Source of the DNA: Streptomyces longwoodensis
Lineage (GTDB): Bacteria; Actinomycetota; Actinomycetes; Streptomycetales; Streptomycetaceae
Direction of reading: 5' to 3'
NCBI RefSeq assembly: GCF_001514125.1
Contig: NZ_KQ948555.1
Location: forward strand, 1 to 64,000
DNA: 64,000 nucleotides
The notes beneath the pieces were generated by a model. The model made no database searches, was not told the origin of the DNA, and saw only the letters and a list, made by a program, of their open reading frames with translations. The position numbers and the translations under genes are program-made. Below are positions 10,427 to 21,406 of the stretch, piece after piece; the first letter of the stretch is position 1, and the number at the start of each line of letters is the position of its first letter.

Positions 10427-12257
10427 GCGCGAAGGGGGCACGCGCGCACGGCGCGGACGGAGGCGCGCGACGGCGTACGCCGCGTGCGGGGTCGTCCTGC
10501 TGGCCGGCTGCGCCTCGATGCCCGACAACGGCGACCTGCGGGGCGTGGAATCCACCCCCCGCCAGGAGACCCAGGTCCGCGTGTTCGCGATGCCGCCCCG
10601 CGAGGACGCGCCGCCCTCCGAGATCGTCCAGGGCTTCCTCGAGGCCCTGACCAGTGACGACCCCACCTTCTCCACCGCGCGGCAGTACCTCACCCCGCAG
10701 GCCGCGCGCACCTGGCAGCCCGAGCTGTCCACGACCGTGCTCGCCGACGGGCCCGAGGCCGAGGCCGACCGCTCCGGCGGCCGCGTCGAAGGCGGCGACT
10801 TCTCCTTCACGCTCACCGGCACGCGCGTGGCGACCGTCGACGGGCAGCAGTCGTACAGCCCCGCCGGCGGCAGCTACGGGCAGATCGTGCACCTCGTGCG
10901 CGACAAGAAGTCCGAACAGTGGCGCATCGACGCCCTGCCCCAGGGCGTCGTCATGGGCACGTCGGACTTCGAGCGCAACTACATGTCCGTCAACAAGTAC
11001 TACTTCGCGTCCACCCCGACGGCCGTGGGCGTCACGCGCCGGCCCGCCGCCGTCGCCGACCCCGTCTACGTGCGCGAACGCGTCGACCCCACCACCCAGG
11101 TCGTCCGCTCCCTGATCGGCGGGCCCACCAGCTGGCTGCGCCCCGTCGTGCGCTCCAGCTTCCCGACCGGCACCGAGCTGGCGAAGGGCGTCACCGCGCT
11201 GACGCCCGACGACCAGAACAAGCTGACCGTGCCGCTCAACGACAAGGCCGAGAACGTCGGCCACGCCAAGTGCGACGAGATGGCCGCCCAGCTGCTGTTC
11301 ACCGTGCAGAGCCTCACTCCGGTCGTGGAGGAGGTCGAACTGCGCGCCGGCGGCACCCGGCTGTGCTCCCTCGACGAGAACCGCGCCGCGACCGTCGCCG
11401 CGCGGGGCTCCGAGGACCACCCCGGCTACCTGTACTTCATCGACGGCGAACACCGGCTCGCGCGGATGAGCGGCGGCGAGGACACCACGGGCGACCCCGT
11501 GCCCGGCGCGCTCGGCGACGGCACCAAGGCACTGCGCTCCGTCGCCGTCGCGCACGACGAGCACATGGCCGCCGGCGTCACCATCGACGGCAGGGCGCTG
11601 TACGTCGGCTCCATGGTCACCGGCAGCTCCCTCGGCGAACCGGTGCTGCGCAGCACCGGCGCGACCGAGAGCGACCGGCTCACCGCGCCCAGCTGGGACG
11701 GACAGGGCGACCTGTGGGTGGCCGACCGCAACCCCGGCGCACCACGCCTGCTGCTGCTCCAGAACGGCGGCGGCACCCCGGTCGTCGTGCGCACCCCCAG
11801 CCTGGACGGGCGGATCAACGCCGTACGGGTGGCCGCCGACGGGGTGCGGATCGCGCTCGTGGTGGAGAAGGACGGCAGGCAGGCGCTGCTGATCGGGCGG
11901 ATCGAGCGCGACCAGAAGCCCGGCGAGCAGCAGCCGGCCGTGTCGGTCCAGGAACTGCGCTCCGCCACACCGGAGTTGGAGCAGGTGACGGCCGTGTCGT
12001 GGGCCGGGGACAGCCGGCTCGTGGTCGTCGGGCAGGAGTCCGGCGGGGTCGAGCAGGTGCAGTACGTCCAGTCCGACGGCTCCGTCCCCGAGGCGGGCAC
12101 CCTGCCCGGCCTCACCGAGGTGCAGAGCATCGCGGCGTCCGAGGACAGCGAGGCCCCGCTGTTCGCCACGTCCAAGAACGGCCTCCTGTGGCTCCCCGGC
12201 GGCAGCGGCTGGCGCACGCTGAAGGAGACGGCTTCGGCGGTGTTCTATCCGGGGTGA
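10416..12257 (+). CDS. lpqB: Lipoprotein LpqB, MtrAB accessory factor
   Basis: This 613-residue secreted lipoprotein has a basic n-region (RARRGRRRATA), a hydrophobic core and the lipobox LLAGC, giving lipidated Cys32. A GerMN-type sporulation/germination domain follows (about 60-330), then a C-terminal beta-propeller-like LpqB domain. LpqB modulates MtrB activity at the outer face of the membrane. I chose GTG 10416 because AGGGGGAGG sits eight bases upstream inside the end of mtrB. The 11-base overlap with mtrB indicates coupled translation. Confidence 0.95.
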   Translation: MGAEREGGTRARRGRRRATAYAACGVVLLAGCASMPDNGDLRGVESTPRQETQVRVFAMPPREDAPPSEIVQGFLEALTSDDPTFSTARQYLTPQAARTWQPELSTTVLADGPEAEADRSGGRVEGGDFSFTLTGTRVATVDGQQSYSPAGGSYGQIVHLVRDKKSEQWRIDALPQGVVMGTSDFERNYMSVNKYYFASTPTAVGVTRRPAAVADPVYVRERVDPTTQVVRSLIGGPTSWLRPVVRSSFPTGTELAKGVTALTPDDQNKLTVPLNDKAENVGHAKCDEMAAQLLFTVQSLTPVVEEVELRAGGTRLCSLDENRAATVAARGSEDHPGYLYFIDGEHRLARMSGGEDTTGDPVPGALGDGTKALRSVAVAHDEHMAAGVTIDGRALYVGSMVTGSSLGEPVLRSTGATESDRLTAPSWDGQGDLWVADRNPGAPRLLLLQNGGGTPVVVRTPSLDGRINAVRVAADGVRIALVVEKDGRQALLIGRIERDQKPGEQQPAVSVQELRSATPELEQVTAVSWAGDSRLVVVGQESGGVEQVQYVQSDGSVPEAGTLPGLTEVQSIAASEDSEAPLFATSKNGLLWLPGGSGWRTLKETASAVFYPG

Positions 12258-12297
12258 CGACAGCCCGGCGATGACGGGATGCGAGCCCTCCTGATGG

Positions 12298-12333
12298 TTG
12301 TCCACAGGGGGGCTCGACCGTTTTCCACAGGGG
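12298..12333 (+). promoter_or_regulatory. Two DnaA-box-like 9-mers
   Basis: TTGTCCACA (12298-12306) exactly matches the preferred Streptomyces DnaA box. TTTTCCACA (12321-12329) is a close variant in the same orientation, and both are followed by GGGG. They lie between lpqB and the ComF gene, 23 bases apart start to start. Whether DnaA binds here is unknown. Confidence 0.45.
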
Positions 12334-12360
12334 TGGTGGCCTCCCGGACGCGTTGGCACA

Positions 12361-13425
12361 GTGGTCGGTGTGGACGCTGTGCGGGGGTGGTGGCGGGAGC
12401 TCGGTGACCTGGTGCTGCCGACCGGGTGTGCCGGGTGCGGGCGGGCTCGGGGGGTGCTCTGTGCCGGGTGCCGGGAGGCGCTCGGTGGGAACGTGCCGCG
12501 GCGGGTGCGGCCGGTGCCCGAGCCTGCGGGGCTGCCGGCCGTCTTCGCGGCGGCGCCGTACGGGGACGCGGTGCGGGCCGTGCTGCTGGCGCACAAGGAG
12601 CGCGGTGCGCTGGGGCTGGGGCGGGAGTTGGGGGTGGCGTTGGCGGGGGCGGTGTGGGTGGGGGTGGGGGAGGGGAGGGGGGAGGGCCCCACCCCGGCTG
12701 AGTTCCCCCTCCCTCTTCCCCTCATCCTCGTCCCCGTCCCCTCCGCCCCCGCCGCCGTCCGCTCCCGTGGGCACGACCCCACGCGTCGTATCGCGCTCGC
12801 CGCGGCCGGGGTGCTGCGGCGGGCCGGAAGGCCGGCGCGGGTGGCGGCGGTGTTGCGGCAGCGGAGGCGGGTGGCGGACCAGGCGGGGCTCGACTCGCGG
12901 CAGCGGCGGGAGAACCTGCGGGGCGCGCTGGTGGTGGCGCCGGGCGGCGCGAGGTTGCTCGCGGGTGGGCCGGTGGTGCTCGTGGACGACCTGATGACGA
13001 CCGGAGCGTCCCTGGCGGAGGCGGCCCGGGCCGTGCGGGAGGCGGTGGACTCCGTGAACGCCGTGAACTCCGCGAACGCGGTGGACGCGGTGGACGCGGT
13101 CAACCTCGGCGTCTACCCCGCGGAGCGGGGAGCGGCACCTTCTGGGCGGGCCGTGCGGCGGGGGTCCGGAGGAAGTGTGCGGGGAGGCATCGGGTGGGGG
13201 ACGGCGGGGAAGAGTGGCGGTGGCGGGGGCGTGACGGTGGAAGGAAGCCGTCGGACCGACGGGGACGCGGGCCGCGAGGCGGGATCCGCGGAAGGGACGA
13301 GTGCTGAGGGCGGGCCTCTCCGGGTACTCCGGGTACTCGGGGGACGGACCGGGGGAGTGGTCTGCGCGGCGGTGGTCGCCGCGTCGGCGGAATCCTTCGG
13401 AATGATCGGAATGAACAGGAACTGA
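12361..13425 (+). CDS. ComF family protein (phosphoribosyltransferase-like) with a large insert
   Basis: This protein of about 354 residues starts with a Cys-rich zinc-finger-like segment (LPTGCAGCGRARGVLCAGC) and has a type I phosphoribosyltransferase fold with PRPP loop VVLVDDLMTTGASL. Two low-complexity insertions break the usual compact ComF fold of about 240 residues. One is a Gly/Pro stretch before LVPVPSAP. The other has about 100 residues between the PRPP helix and the final strand VVCAAVVAAS, and starts with repeats of Val-Asn-Ala / Val-Asp-Ala. The start is uncertain: GTG 12361, 12370 or 12379 are possible and none has a clear ribosome-binding site. ComF proteins are linked to DNA uptake, but the role in Streptomyces is unclear. 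Confidence 0.85.
   Translation: MVGVDAVRGWWRELGDLVLPTGCAGCGRARGVLCAGCREALGGNVPRRVRPVPEPAGLPAVFAAAPYGDAVRAVLLAHKERGALGLGRELGVALAGAVWVGVGEGRGEGPTPAEFPLPLPLILVPVPSAPAAVRSRGHDPTRRIALAAAGVLRRAGRPARVAAVLRQRRRVADQAGLDSRQRRENLRGALVVAPGGARLLAGGPVVLVDDLMTTGASLAEAARAVREAVDSVNAVNSANAVDAVDAVNLGVYPAERGAAPSGRAVRRGSGGSVRGGIGWGTAGKSGGGGGVTVEGSRRTDGDAGREAGSAEGTSAEGGPLRVLRVLGGRTGGVVCAAVVAASAESFGMIGMNRN
13041..13107 (+). repeat. Short tandem repeats inside the ComF gene
   Basis: Degenerate 9-base units (GTGAACGCC, GTGAACTCC, GCGAACGCG, GCGGTGGAC twice, GCGGTCAAC) encode an alternating VNA/VDA stretch. The unit length is a multiple of three, so expansion keeps the frame. They mark the left edge of the large low-complexity insert. 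Confidence 0.6.
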
Positions 13426-13740
13426 GCGTTAACTCGCGTCGTTGCAGGCAATGAGAGGGTCAATTCACCTGAACGGAGGTACGCGGCAGTAGAGGGTGAC
13501 GACATCCGTCCGGGCGAGATATGTTCGGTTGTGAGGGAAAGCCGCAGGCCAGACCTCGCCTATCCGAATGCGGTGCTGTGGTTTTCCGCAATCACCCGCC
13601 GCACTGAGGATGGACATCGCGCCCGCGGGGGAGGAGGAGGTGGACGTCACCGAGTCCGAGGTTCCGGGGCTCTCCGGGACCTGGTGCAAAAGGGAGATGC
13701 TCCGCCGGCGAAGCGGAGCGATCCGGGAACGGAGTTCTGC
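13426..13740 (+). promoter_or_regulatory. hpf upstream region with candidate promoter
   Basis: This 315-base stretch holds no supported gene. GTGACG (13496-13501) and TATGTT (13520-13525), 18 bases apart, form the best promoter candidate and would give a leader of about 210 bases before hpf. Three GGAAT pentamers lie at the end of the ComF gene, but none has the spacing of a sigma-R promoter. Confidence 0.35.
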
Positions 13741-14433
13741 GTGGACATCGTCGTCAAGGGCCGCAAGACCGAGGTGCCCGAGCGGTTCCGCAAGCACGTG
13801 GCCGAGAAGCTGAAGCTGGAGAAGATCCAGAAGCTCGACGGCAAGGTGATCAGCCTCGACGTCGAGGTGTCCAAGGAGCCGAACCCCCGACAGGCCGACC
13901 GGTGCGACCGAGTGGAGATCACGCTCCGCTCCCGCGGTCCGGTGATCCGGGCGGAGGCGGCGGCCAGTGACCCGTACGCGGCACTCGACCTGGCGGCGGA
14001 GAAGCTGGACGCCCAGCTGCGCAAGCAGCACGACAAGCGGTACACGCGGCGCGGCACACGGCGGATCTCCGCGGCGGAGGTCGCCGACCACGTCCCGGGC
14101 GTGGCCACCCTCGACAGCAACGGCCAGGCGGTCGGGTCCGACGAGTCCGAGGGCGTGCCCACCAAGAAGATCGGTTCGCTCGAGGTGCAGGGCGACGGCC
14201 CCCTGGTGGTCCGCGAGAAGACCCACGTGGCCGCCGCGATGACGCTCGACCAGGCTCTCTACGAGATGGAGCTGGTCGGTCACGACTTCTACCTGTTCGT
14301 CGACTCCGAGACCAAGGAGCCCAGCGTCGTCTACCGGCGGCACGCGTACGACTACGGCGTGATCCACCTCAGGACGGACACGATGGTCACCCAGGGCAAC
14401 TCCGCAGAATCGGGTGGCACGCTGGGCGGCTGA
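13741..14433 (+). CDS. hpf: Long-form ribosome hibernation promoting factor
   Basis: This 230-residue cytoplasmic protein has an N-terminal S30AE/YfiA domain (residues 1-100: DIVVKGRKTEVPERFRKHVAEKL ... DPYAALDLAAEKLDAQLRK). After a variable linker comes the C-terminal dimerisation domain (about 170-230: MTLDQALYEMELVGHDFYLF ... VVYRRHAYDYGVIHL). The long form drives 100S ribosome dimers in stationary phase or stress. I chose GTG 13741, preceded by GGAG at seven bases; upstream in-frame starts would add a Gly/Arg-rich tail foreign to the family. It has the same position between comF and secA as in mycobacteria. Confidence 0.95.
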   Translation: MDIVVKGRKTEVPERFRKHVAEKLKLEKIQKLDGKVISLDVEVSKEPNPRQADRCDRVEITLRSRGPVIRAEAAASDPYAALDLAAEKLDAQLRKQHDKRYTRRGTRRISAAEVADHVPGVATLDSNGQAVGSDESEGVPTKKIGSLEVQGDGPLVVREKTHVAAAMTLDQALYEMELVGHDFYLFVDSETKEPSVVYRRHAYDYGVIHLRTDTMVTQGNSAESGGTLGG

Positions 14434-14456
14434 CCCGCGCCGTCGAAGGCCCGGCC

Positions 14457-14493
14457 GGTGCCCCTGGAGCGCGTGTGCGCCCCCAGGGGCACC
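14457..14493 (+). terminator. Terminator hairpin after hpf
   Basis: Perfect 11-bp arms (14457-14467 and 14483-14493) enclose a 15-base loop, 23 bases after the hpf stop. Confidence 0.65.
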
Positions 14494-14647
14494 CTCGTGC
14501 GACGCCGTGCGACCCCATCACGCACCGTTGCGTCACCGCGTTGTCGTCCGGGCATGGAATCATGACCCGAGCGGCCCAACCGGTGGGTCGCTGCCTTGGG
14601 TTGGCGACGGCACAGGACCACGGCCACAGCCTTCAGGGGGAGGAACG

Positions 14648-15394
14648 ATGGCGGACAGCTTCGGACCGATGCGGGACGAGGGCGCCGGCGACGGCGTCGT
14701 CGGCCTGGGCCCGGAGGCGGGCACTTCGCGCGAGGAGCCGATCCGGGTCCTCGTCGTGGACGACCACGCCTTGTTCCGTCGCGGTCTGGAGATCGTGCTG
14801 GCGGCCGAGGAGGACATCCAGGTCGTCGGTGAGGCGGGGGACGGCGCCGAGGCCGTGGACAAGGCGGCCGACCTGCTGCCCGACATCGTGCTGATGGACG
14901 TCCGGATGCCCAAGCGCGGCGGTATCGAGGCGTGCACGTCCATCAAGGAGGTGGCCCCCAGCGCGAAGATCATCATGTTGACGATCAGCGACGAGGAGGC
15001 CGACCTCTATGACGCGATCAAGGCGGGCGCGACGGGTTATCTCCTGAAGGAGATTTCCACCGACGAGGTGGCGACCGCGATTCGCGCGGTGGCCGACGGG
15101 CAGTCGCAGATCAGTCCGTCCATGGCGTCGAAGCTGCTCACCGAGTTCAAGTCGATGATCCAGCGGACCGACGAGCGCCGGCTGGTGCCGGCGCCGCGGC
15201 TGACGGACCGTGAGCTGGAAGTGCTGAAGCTCGTGGCGACCGGAATGAACAACCGGGACATCGCCAAGGAGTTGTTCATCTCCGAGAACACCGTGAAGAA
15301 CCACGTGCGCAACATCCTGGAGAAGTTGCAGTTGCACTCCAGGATGGAGGCCGTGGTGTACGCGATGCGGGAGAAGATCCTCGAAATTCGCTGA
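14648..15394 (+). CDS. Orphan NarL/LuxR-family response regulator
   Basis: This 248-residue regulator has a receiver domain at about 32-150 with VVDDH (36-40), phospho-acceptor Asp84 (VLMDVRMPKRGG), and conserved Thr and Lys in IIMLTISD and GYLLKE. A LuxR-type helix-turn-helix lies near the C-terminus (LTDRELEVLKLVATGMNNRD ... NTVKNHVRNIL). The first 30 residues are an acidic, Gly-rich extension. A strong GGGGGAGGAA ribosome-binding site supports ATG 14648. No sensor kinase gene is adjacent, so the partner is unknown. Synteny with other Streptomyces is expected, but targets cannot be read from the sequence. Confidence 0.92.
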   Translation: MADSFGPMRDEGAGDGVVGLGPEAGTSREEPIRVLVVDDHALFRRGLEIVLAAEEDIQVVGEAGDGAEAVDKAADLLPDIVLMDVRMPKRGGIEACTSIKEVAPSAKIIMLTISDEEADLYDAIKAGATGYLLKEISTDEVATAIRAVADGQSQISPSMASKLLTEFKSMIQRTDERRLVPAPRLTDRELEVLKLVATGMNNRDIAKELFISENTVKNHVRNILEKLQLHSRMEAVVYAMREKILEIR

Positions 15395-15395
15395 G

Positions 15396-15416
15396 GGCCC
15401 GTCGGACGACCGGGCC
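15396..15416. terminator. Short hairpin between converging genes
   Basis: GGCCCG (15396-15401) pairs with CGGGCC (15411-15416) in the 33-base gap between the response regulator and the convergent glycosylase gene. It is a probable shared terminator, but the stem is short. Confidence 0.4.
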
Positions 15417-15427
15417 GGTGGTGCGGA

Positions 15428-16600
15428 TCAGGCCAGCAGGCGGGCGAGTTCCGTGGTGAGGGGCTCGCGCAGTTCCGGGGCGTCGACGCGTTCGACGCGG
15501 ACGTCCGTGCAGTCCACCCAGCCGGCCGCCTCCACGAGGGCCTGGGCGACGGCGGGAACGGCCTTGCGGTGGTCCAGGGAGATTTGCCGGGCGACCAGGG
15601 TCCTGCCCTCGCGGGCCGGGTCGACGCGTCCCACGAGGCGGCCGCCGGCGAGCACCGGCATGGCGAAGTAGCCGTGGATCCGCTTGGGCTTGGGGACGTA
15701 GGCCTCCAGGCGGTGGGTGAAGCCGAAGATCCGCTCGGTGCGGGCGCGTTCCCAGACGAGGGAGTCGAACGGCGACAGCAGGGTCGTGCGGTGGCGGCCG
15801 CGCGGTGGTGCGGCGAGGGCGGCCGGGTCGGCCCAGGCGGGCTTCCCCCAGCCGTGCACGGTGACGGGGACCAGGCCGGAGTCGGCGATCACGGCGTCCA
15901 CCTGCTCGGTCTTGAGGCGGTGGTAGTCGGCGAGGTCCGCGCGGGTGCCGACGCCGAGGGACTGGCCCGCCAGGCGCACCAGGCGGCGCAGGCACTCGGC
16001 GTCGTCGAGGTCGTCGTGCAGCAGGTCGGTGGGGACGGCGCGCTCGGCGAGGTCGTAGACGCGCTTCCAGCCGCGGCGTTCGACGCAGACGACCTCGCCG
16101 TACATCAGGGCGCGCTCCACGGCGACCTTGGTGCCGGACCAGTCCCACCACTCGCTGGTGCGCTTGGCGCCGCCGAGTTCGGTGGCGGTGAGGGGGCCCT
16201 CGGTGCGCAGCTGCTTGATCACCTGGTCGTAGACGCCGTCCGGGAGGTCGTGGTGCCAGTGCGGGCGGTGGCGGTAGGCGCGGCGGCGGAACGCGAAGTG
16301 GGGCCACTCCTCGATGGGCAGGATGCACGCGGCGTGCGACCAGTACTCGAAGGCGTGGGTGTCGGTCCAGTAGGCCCGCTCCACGGTGGTGCGGCCGACG
16401 GCGCCGAGGCGGGCGTAGGGGATGAGTTCGTGGCTGCGGGCCAGGACGGAGATGGTGTCGAGCTGGACCGCGCCCAGGTGGCGGAGGACGCCGCGGACGC
16501 CGGCCTTGCGGTCGGGGCTGCCGAGGAAGCCCTGGGCGCGGAGGGCGATGCGGCGGGCGTCGTCCGCGGAGAGCTCGGTCTGGGGGCGCGGGGTGGTCAT
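15428..16600 (-). CDS. Winged-helix DNA glycosylase, AlkX/YcaQ-like (HTH_42)
   Basis: This 390-residue protein of the HTH_42 family includes YcaQ/AlkX and the azinomycin-resistance glycosylase AlkZ, which unhook DNA interstrand cross-links or remove bulky alkyl adducts. Repeated winged-helix units are visible, and GVLRHLGAVQLDTISVLARS carries the Q-L-D motif at residues 46-48. Q-hydrophobic-D is the AlkX/YcaQ signature, whereas AlkZ uses Q-hydrophobic-Q. The C-terminal beta part includes LLSPFDSLVWERARTERIF. I chose ATG 16600; an in-frame GTG at 16630 is possible, and neither has a good ribosome-binding site. It converges on the response regulator gene. Confidence 0.88.
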   Translation of the reverse strand: MTTPRPQTELSADDARRIALRAQGFLGSPDRKAGVRGVLRHLGAVQLDTISVLARSHELIPYARLGAVGRTTVERAYWTDTHAFEYWSHAACILPIEEWPHFAFRRRAYRHRPHWHHDLPDGVYDQVIKQLRTEGPLTATELGGAKRTSEWWDWSGTKVAVERALMYGEVVCVERRGWKRVYDLAERAVPTDLLHDDLDDAECLRRLVRLAGQSLGVGTRADLADYHRLKTEQVDAVIADSGLVPVTVHGWGKPAWADPAALAAPPRGRHRTTLLSPFDSLVWERARTERIFGFTHRLEAYVPKPKRIHGYFAMPVLAGGRLVGRVDPAREGRTLVARQISLDHRKAVPAVAQALVEAAGWVDCTDVRVERVDAPELREPLTTELARLLA

Positions 16601-16684
16601 GGCTCGCACGATAGGCGCCGGCACTGACACCGGGGCGTGACCTGCGTGTTTTTCCGGACCGCTCAGCTCTTTTTCCGGACCCCC

Positions 16685-17263
16685 TCAGCTCGGGGCGCCC
16701 CGGTGCGGCAGGTGGGGCGTGGTGCCCGGCAGGCCGAGGTCGGCGGGCAGGAGGGAGGCGAGCCAGCAGTCGCGGCGGGTGCCCCTGTGGTCGAGGGCCG
16801 CGCGCAGGACGCCCTCGAAGGTGAAGCCGGCCCGGCGGGCGACGGCGCGCGAGGCGGTGTTGCCGACTTCGGCGCGCCATTCGAGGCGGTCGACGGCGAG
16901 GGCGGTGAAGGCCCAGCGGGCGGCGGTCAGGGTGGCCTCGGTGGTGTAGCCGCGGCCGCGGTGCTCCTTGGCGGTCCAGAAGCCGACCTCGGCGGTGCCG
17001 GGGGTGCGCCGGGTGACGCTGAGGGCTCCGGTGAGGGTGCGGTCGGGCAGGAAGACGCCGAAGGTGAACATCGTGTCGCCGGCCCAGCCGTCGGGGGCCA
17101 GCCGCTCGGTGAAGGCACGCGCGTGTGCCGGGAGGTAGGGGGAGGGGATCGTCGTCCAGCGCTGGACGTCCGGGTCCTGGGCCGCCGTGTGCACCGCGTC
17201 GGTGTCGCGCGGGGTGAGCGGGTCGAGGACGAGGCGGTCCGAGGTCAGGGTGACGGGGTCCAT
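16685..17263 (-). CDS. GNAT family N-acetyltransferase (RimJ/RimL type)
   Basis: This 192-residue acetyltransferase starts with LTSDRLVLDPLTPRDTDAV, typical of the RimJ/RimL protein-N-acetyltransferase group. The acetyl-CoA loop is KEHRGRGYTTEAT (Q/R-x-x-G-x-G/A), and a typical NTASRAVARRAGFTFEGVLR helix-strand follows. The substrate is unknown. ATG 17263 is the first residue that aligns with the family. It ends about 84 bases before the glycosylase gene on the same strand. Confidence 0.88.
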   Translation of the reverse strand: MDPVTLTSDRLVLDPLTPRDTDAVHTAAQDPDVQRWTTIPSPYLPAHARAFTERLAPDGWAGDTMFTFGVFLPDRTLTGALSVTRRTPGTAEVGFWTAKEHRGRGYTTEATLTAARWAFTALAVDRLEWRAEVGNTASRAVARRAGFTFEGVLRAALDHRGTRRDCWLASLLPADLGLPGTTPHLPHRGAPS

Positions 17264-17471
17264 CGGGTGATTGTGGTGGGTGGGGCGGCGGCGCGTCACC
17301 TCCTCGCCGTGGGTGAGGGCGTGATCACGATTCGCGCACGTTCGTCCGGCGGGGGCGGCACCATCCGGGGGCCCCGGCCGTTGTTCCGGGTGGAGGACGT
17401 TCGACCAGTGGGCGCGCATCGCCGTGCGGTCCTCGGCACGGCAGGCCTCCCGGCGTGGCGGGGTCCTCGCA

Positions 17472-17477
17472 TACGAT
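17472..17477 (+). promoter_or_regulatory. Candidate -10 element of secA
   Basis: TACGAT lies 63 bases upstream of the GTG start of secA and would give a leader of about 57 bases. No clear -35 is visible. Confidence 0.3.
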
Positions 17478-17540
17478 GGCCGTTGCTCAGTCACTCACCA
17501 CCGACCGTCCCAGGCCCGACCGGCAAGGAGACCAACCCCC

Positions 17541-20357
<2,817 letters not shown>

Positions 20358-20387
20358 CCGGCGCGGGACGTCGTCGCAGGTTCGTGA

Positions 20388-20416
20388 GGGCCGGTCACCC
20401 CAGGGGTGGCCGGCCC
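20388..20416 (+). terminator. Terminator hairpin after secA
   Basis: Twelve-base arms (20388-20399 and 20405-20416) pair with one G-T wobble around a five-base loop, 30 bases after the secA stop. The convergent Rv3235-family gene ends 48 bases further on, so it may serve both. Confidence 0.65.
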
Positions 20417-20464
20417 TTCGGCGTGCGTGCCGGGCCGGTCGGCGGGCGGGTGCGGGCGGCTCGG

Positions 20465-21076
20465 TCAGTCGTCCTCGGGGCGCGGGCGGGGGCCGCCGAG
20501 TTCCACGGCGGTGCAGCGCCAGCGGTGGTCCGTGCCGCGTTCCAGGCGGAACGCCATGGCGCGCAGCCGGTCGCCGGCGCGGATGCGGGCGAAGGCCTCG
20601 AGGGTGCCGGGGCGGACCTCGTAGTGGCCGATGTCGCGGACGACGGGGCGGGCGCCGCGCAGGGTGCGCAGCGGGCCGTGCTCGGCGAGGCGGACCAGGT
20701 CGTCGTAGGCGCGGCCGAGGGTGTGCCGGAGCATCGCGTGCACGGGCTGGCGGCCGCTGAGGACGGCGAGCAGGCGCTCGGCGAAGACATCGGTGGCGGT
20801 GGGCCGCGGCGGCGCCCCCTGTCCCGCCGGGGCGGCCCCGGCCGCCCGCGTGACGGTACCGGACGGGCCGGCGGGGCGGTTGTCGGCCGGGCGGGTGCGG
20901 TGGGCGGTGCCGGGGCCGGCCGGCGGGCGGCCCCCGGCCGCGGTGGTCCGGGCGGTGCCGCCGCTCGGTGTGCGCGGCGGGGCGCCGCCGGGCCGGCCGG
21001 GGTCGCGGCGGGCCGGCGGACGGGTGGCCGCCCGCGGGGCGGGACGGCGCTGGCTCCTGGTCATGACCTTGTTCAT
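20465..21076 (-). CDS. Rv3235 family protein
   Basis: This 203-residue protein has an N-terminal half (about 1-95) that is a highly basic Pro/Arg/Ala-rich, likely disordered region. The C-terminal half is a compact domain (FAERLLAVLSGRQPVHAMLRHTLGRAYDDL ... MAFRLERGTDHRWRCTAVELG) matching the Rv3235 family found near secA in mycobacteria. ATG 21076 has GGGGA five bases upstream. Function is unknown. The conserved association with secA suggests an envelope or secretion role, but this is inference. Confidence 0.82.
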   Translation of the reverse strand: MNKVMTRSQRRPAPRAATRPPARRDPGRPGGAPPRTPSGGTARTTAAGGRPPAGPGTAHRTRPADNRPAGPSGTVTRAAGAAPAGQGAPPRPTATDVFAERLLAVLSGRQPVHAMLRHTLGRAYDDLVRLAEHGPLRTLRGARPVVRDIGHYEVRPGTLEAFARIRAGDRLRAMAFRLERGTDHRWRCTAVELGGPRPRPEDD

Positions 21077-21406
21077 GTGATCCCCGTGATCTGGTGCGCG
21101 GGGGAAACCCGCGCAATCCGGTCGGTACCGGTCGGTAACCAACCGCGGTGGTCGATCTTGTACGGGGTCGGCGAGGGGATGGGCAAGCGGGGTCCCGGTC
21201 GTGGCGGGGGCCCGCCGAAGTTCACCTATCAGAGTGAGGGGGAGGGTGCCCCGGCCCGTGGGGGAGCGGGCGGACCGGGTGAACGGCGGGCGCCGGGTGG
21301 ACGCCCGCCGGGGTGCGGGGTCAGACCCGAAAGGGGACGCCCGCGGGACGCCCGCACGTATTCTGGGAGCCGTTCCAGGAGCCCCCGACCCACGAAAGCG
21401 GCTGCC
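21077..21406. other. Divergent intergenic region with a hairpin and a tandem repeat
   Basis: This 330-base region separates the Rv3235-family gene from the next plus-strand gene. It contains a perfect 8-bp hairpin, TGCGCGGG (21095-21102) with CCCGCGCA (21108-21115), in the likely leader of the minus-strand gene. It also has two adjacent copies of CCGGTCGGTA (21118-21127 and 21128-21137), and TATTCT (21359-21364), a good -10 candidate for the plus-strand gene. I see no gene in it. Confidence 0.45.

Noticed and set aside
13389..13430. Sigma-R-type promoter before hpf
   Set aside because: GGAAT occurs three times, but the distance to the only GTT does not fit the 18-19 base spacer.
13531..13740. 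Longer N-terminus for hpf
   Set aside because: The added Arg/Gly-rich residues do not belong to the family, and GTG 13741 has a proper ribosome-binding site.
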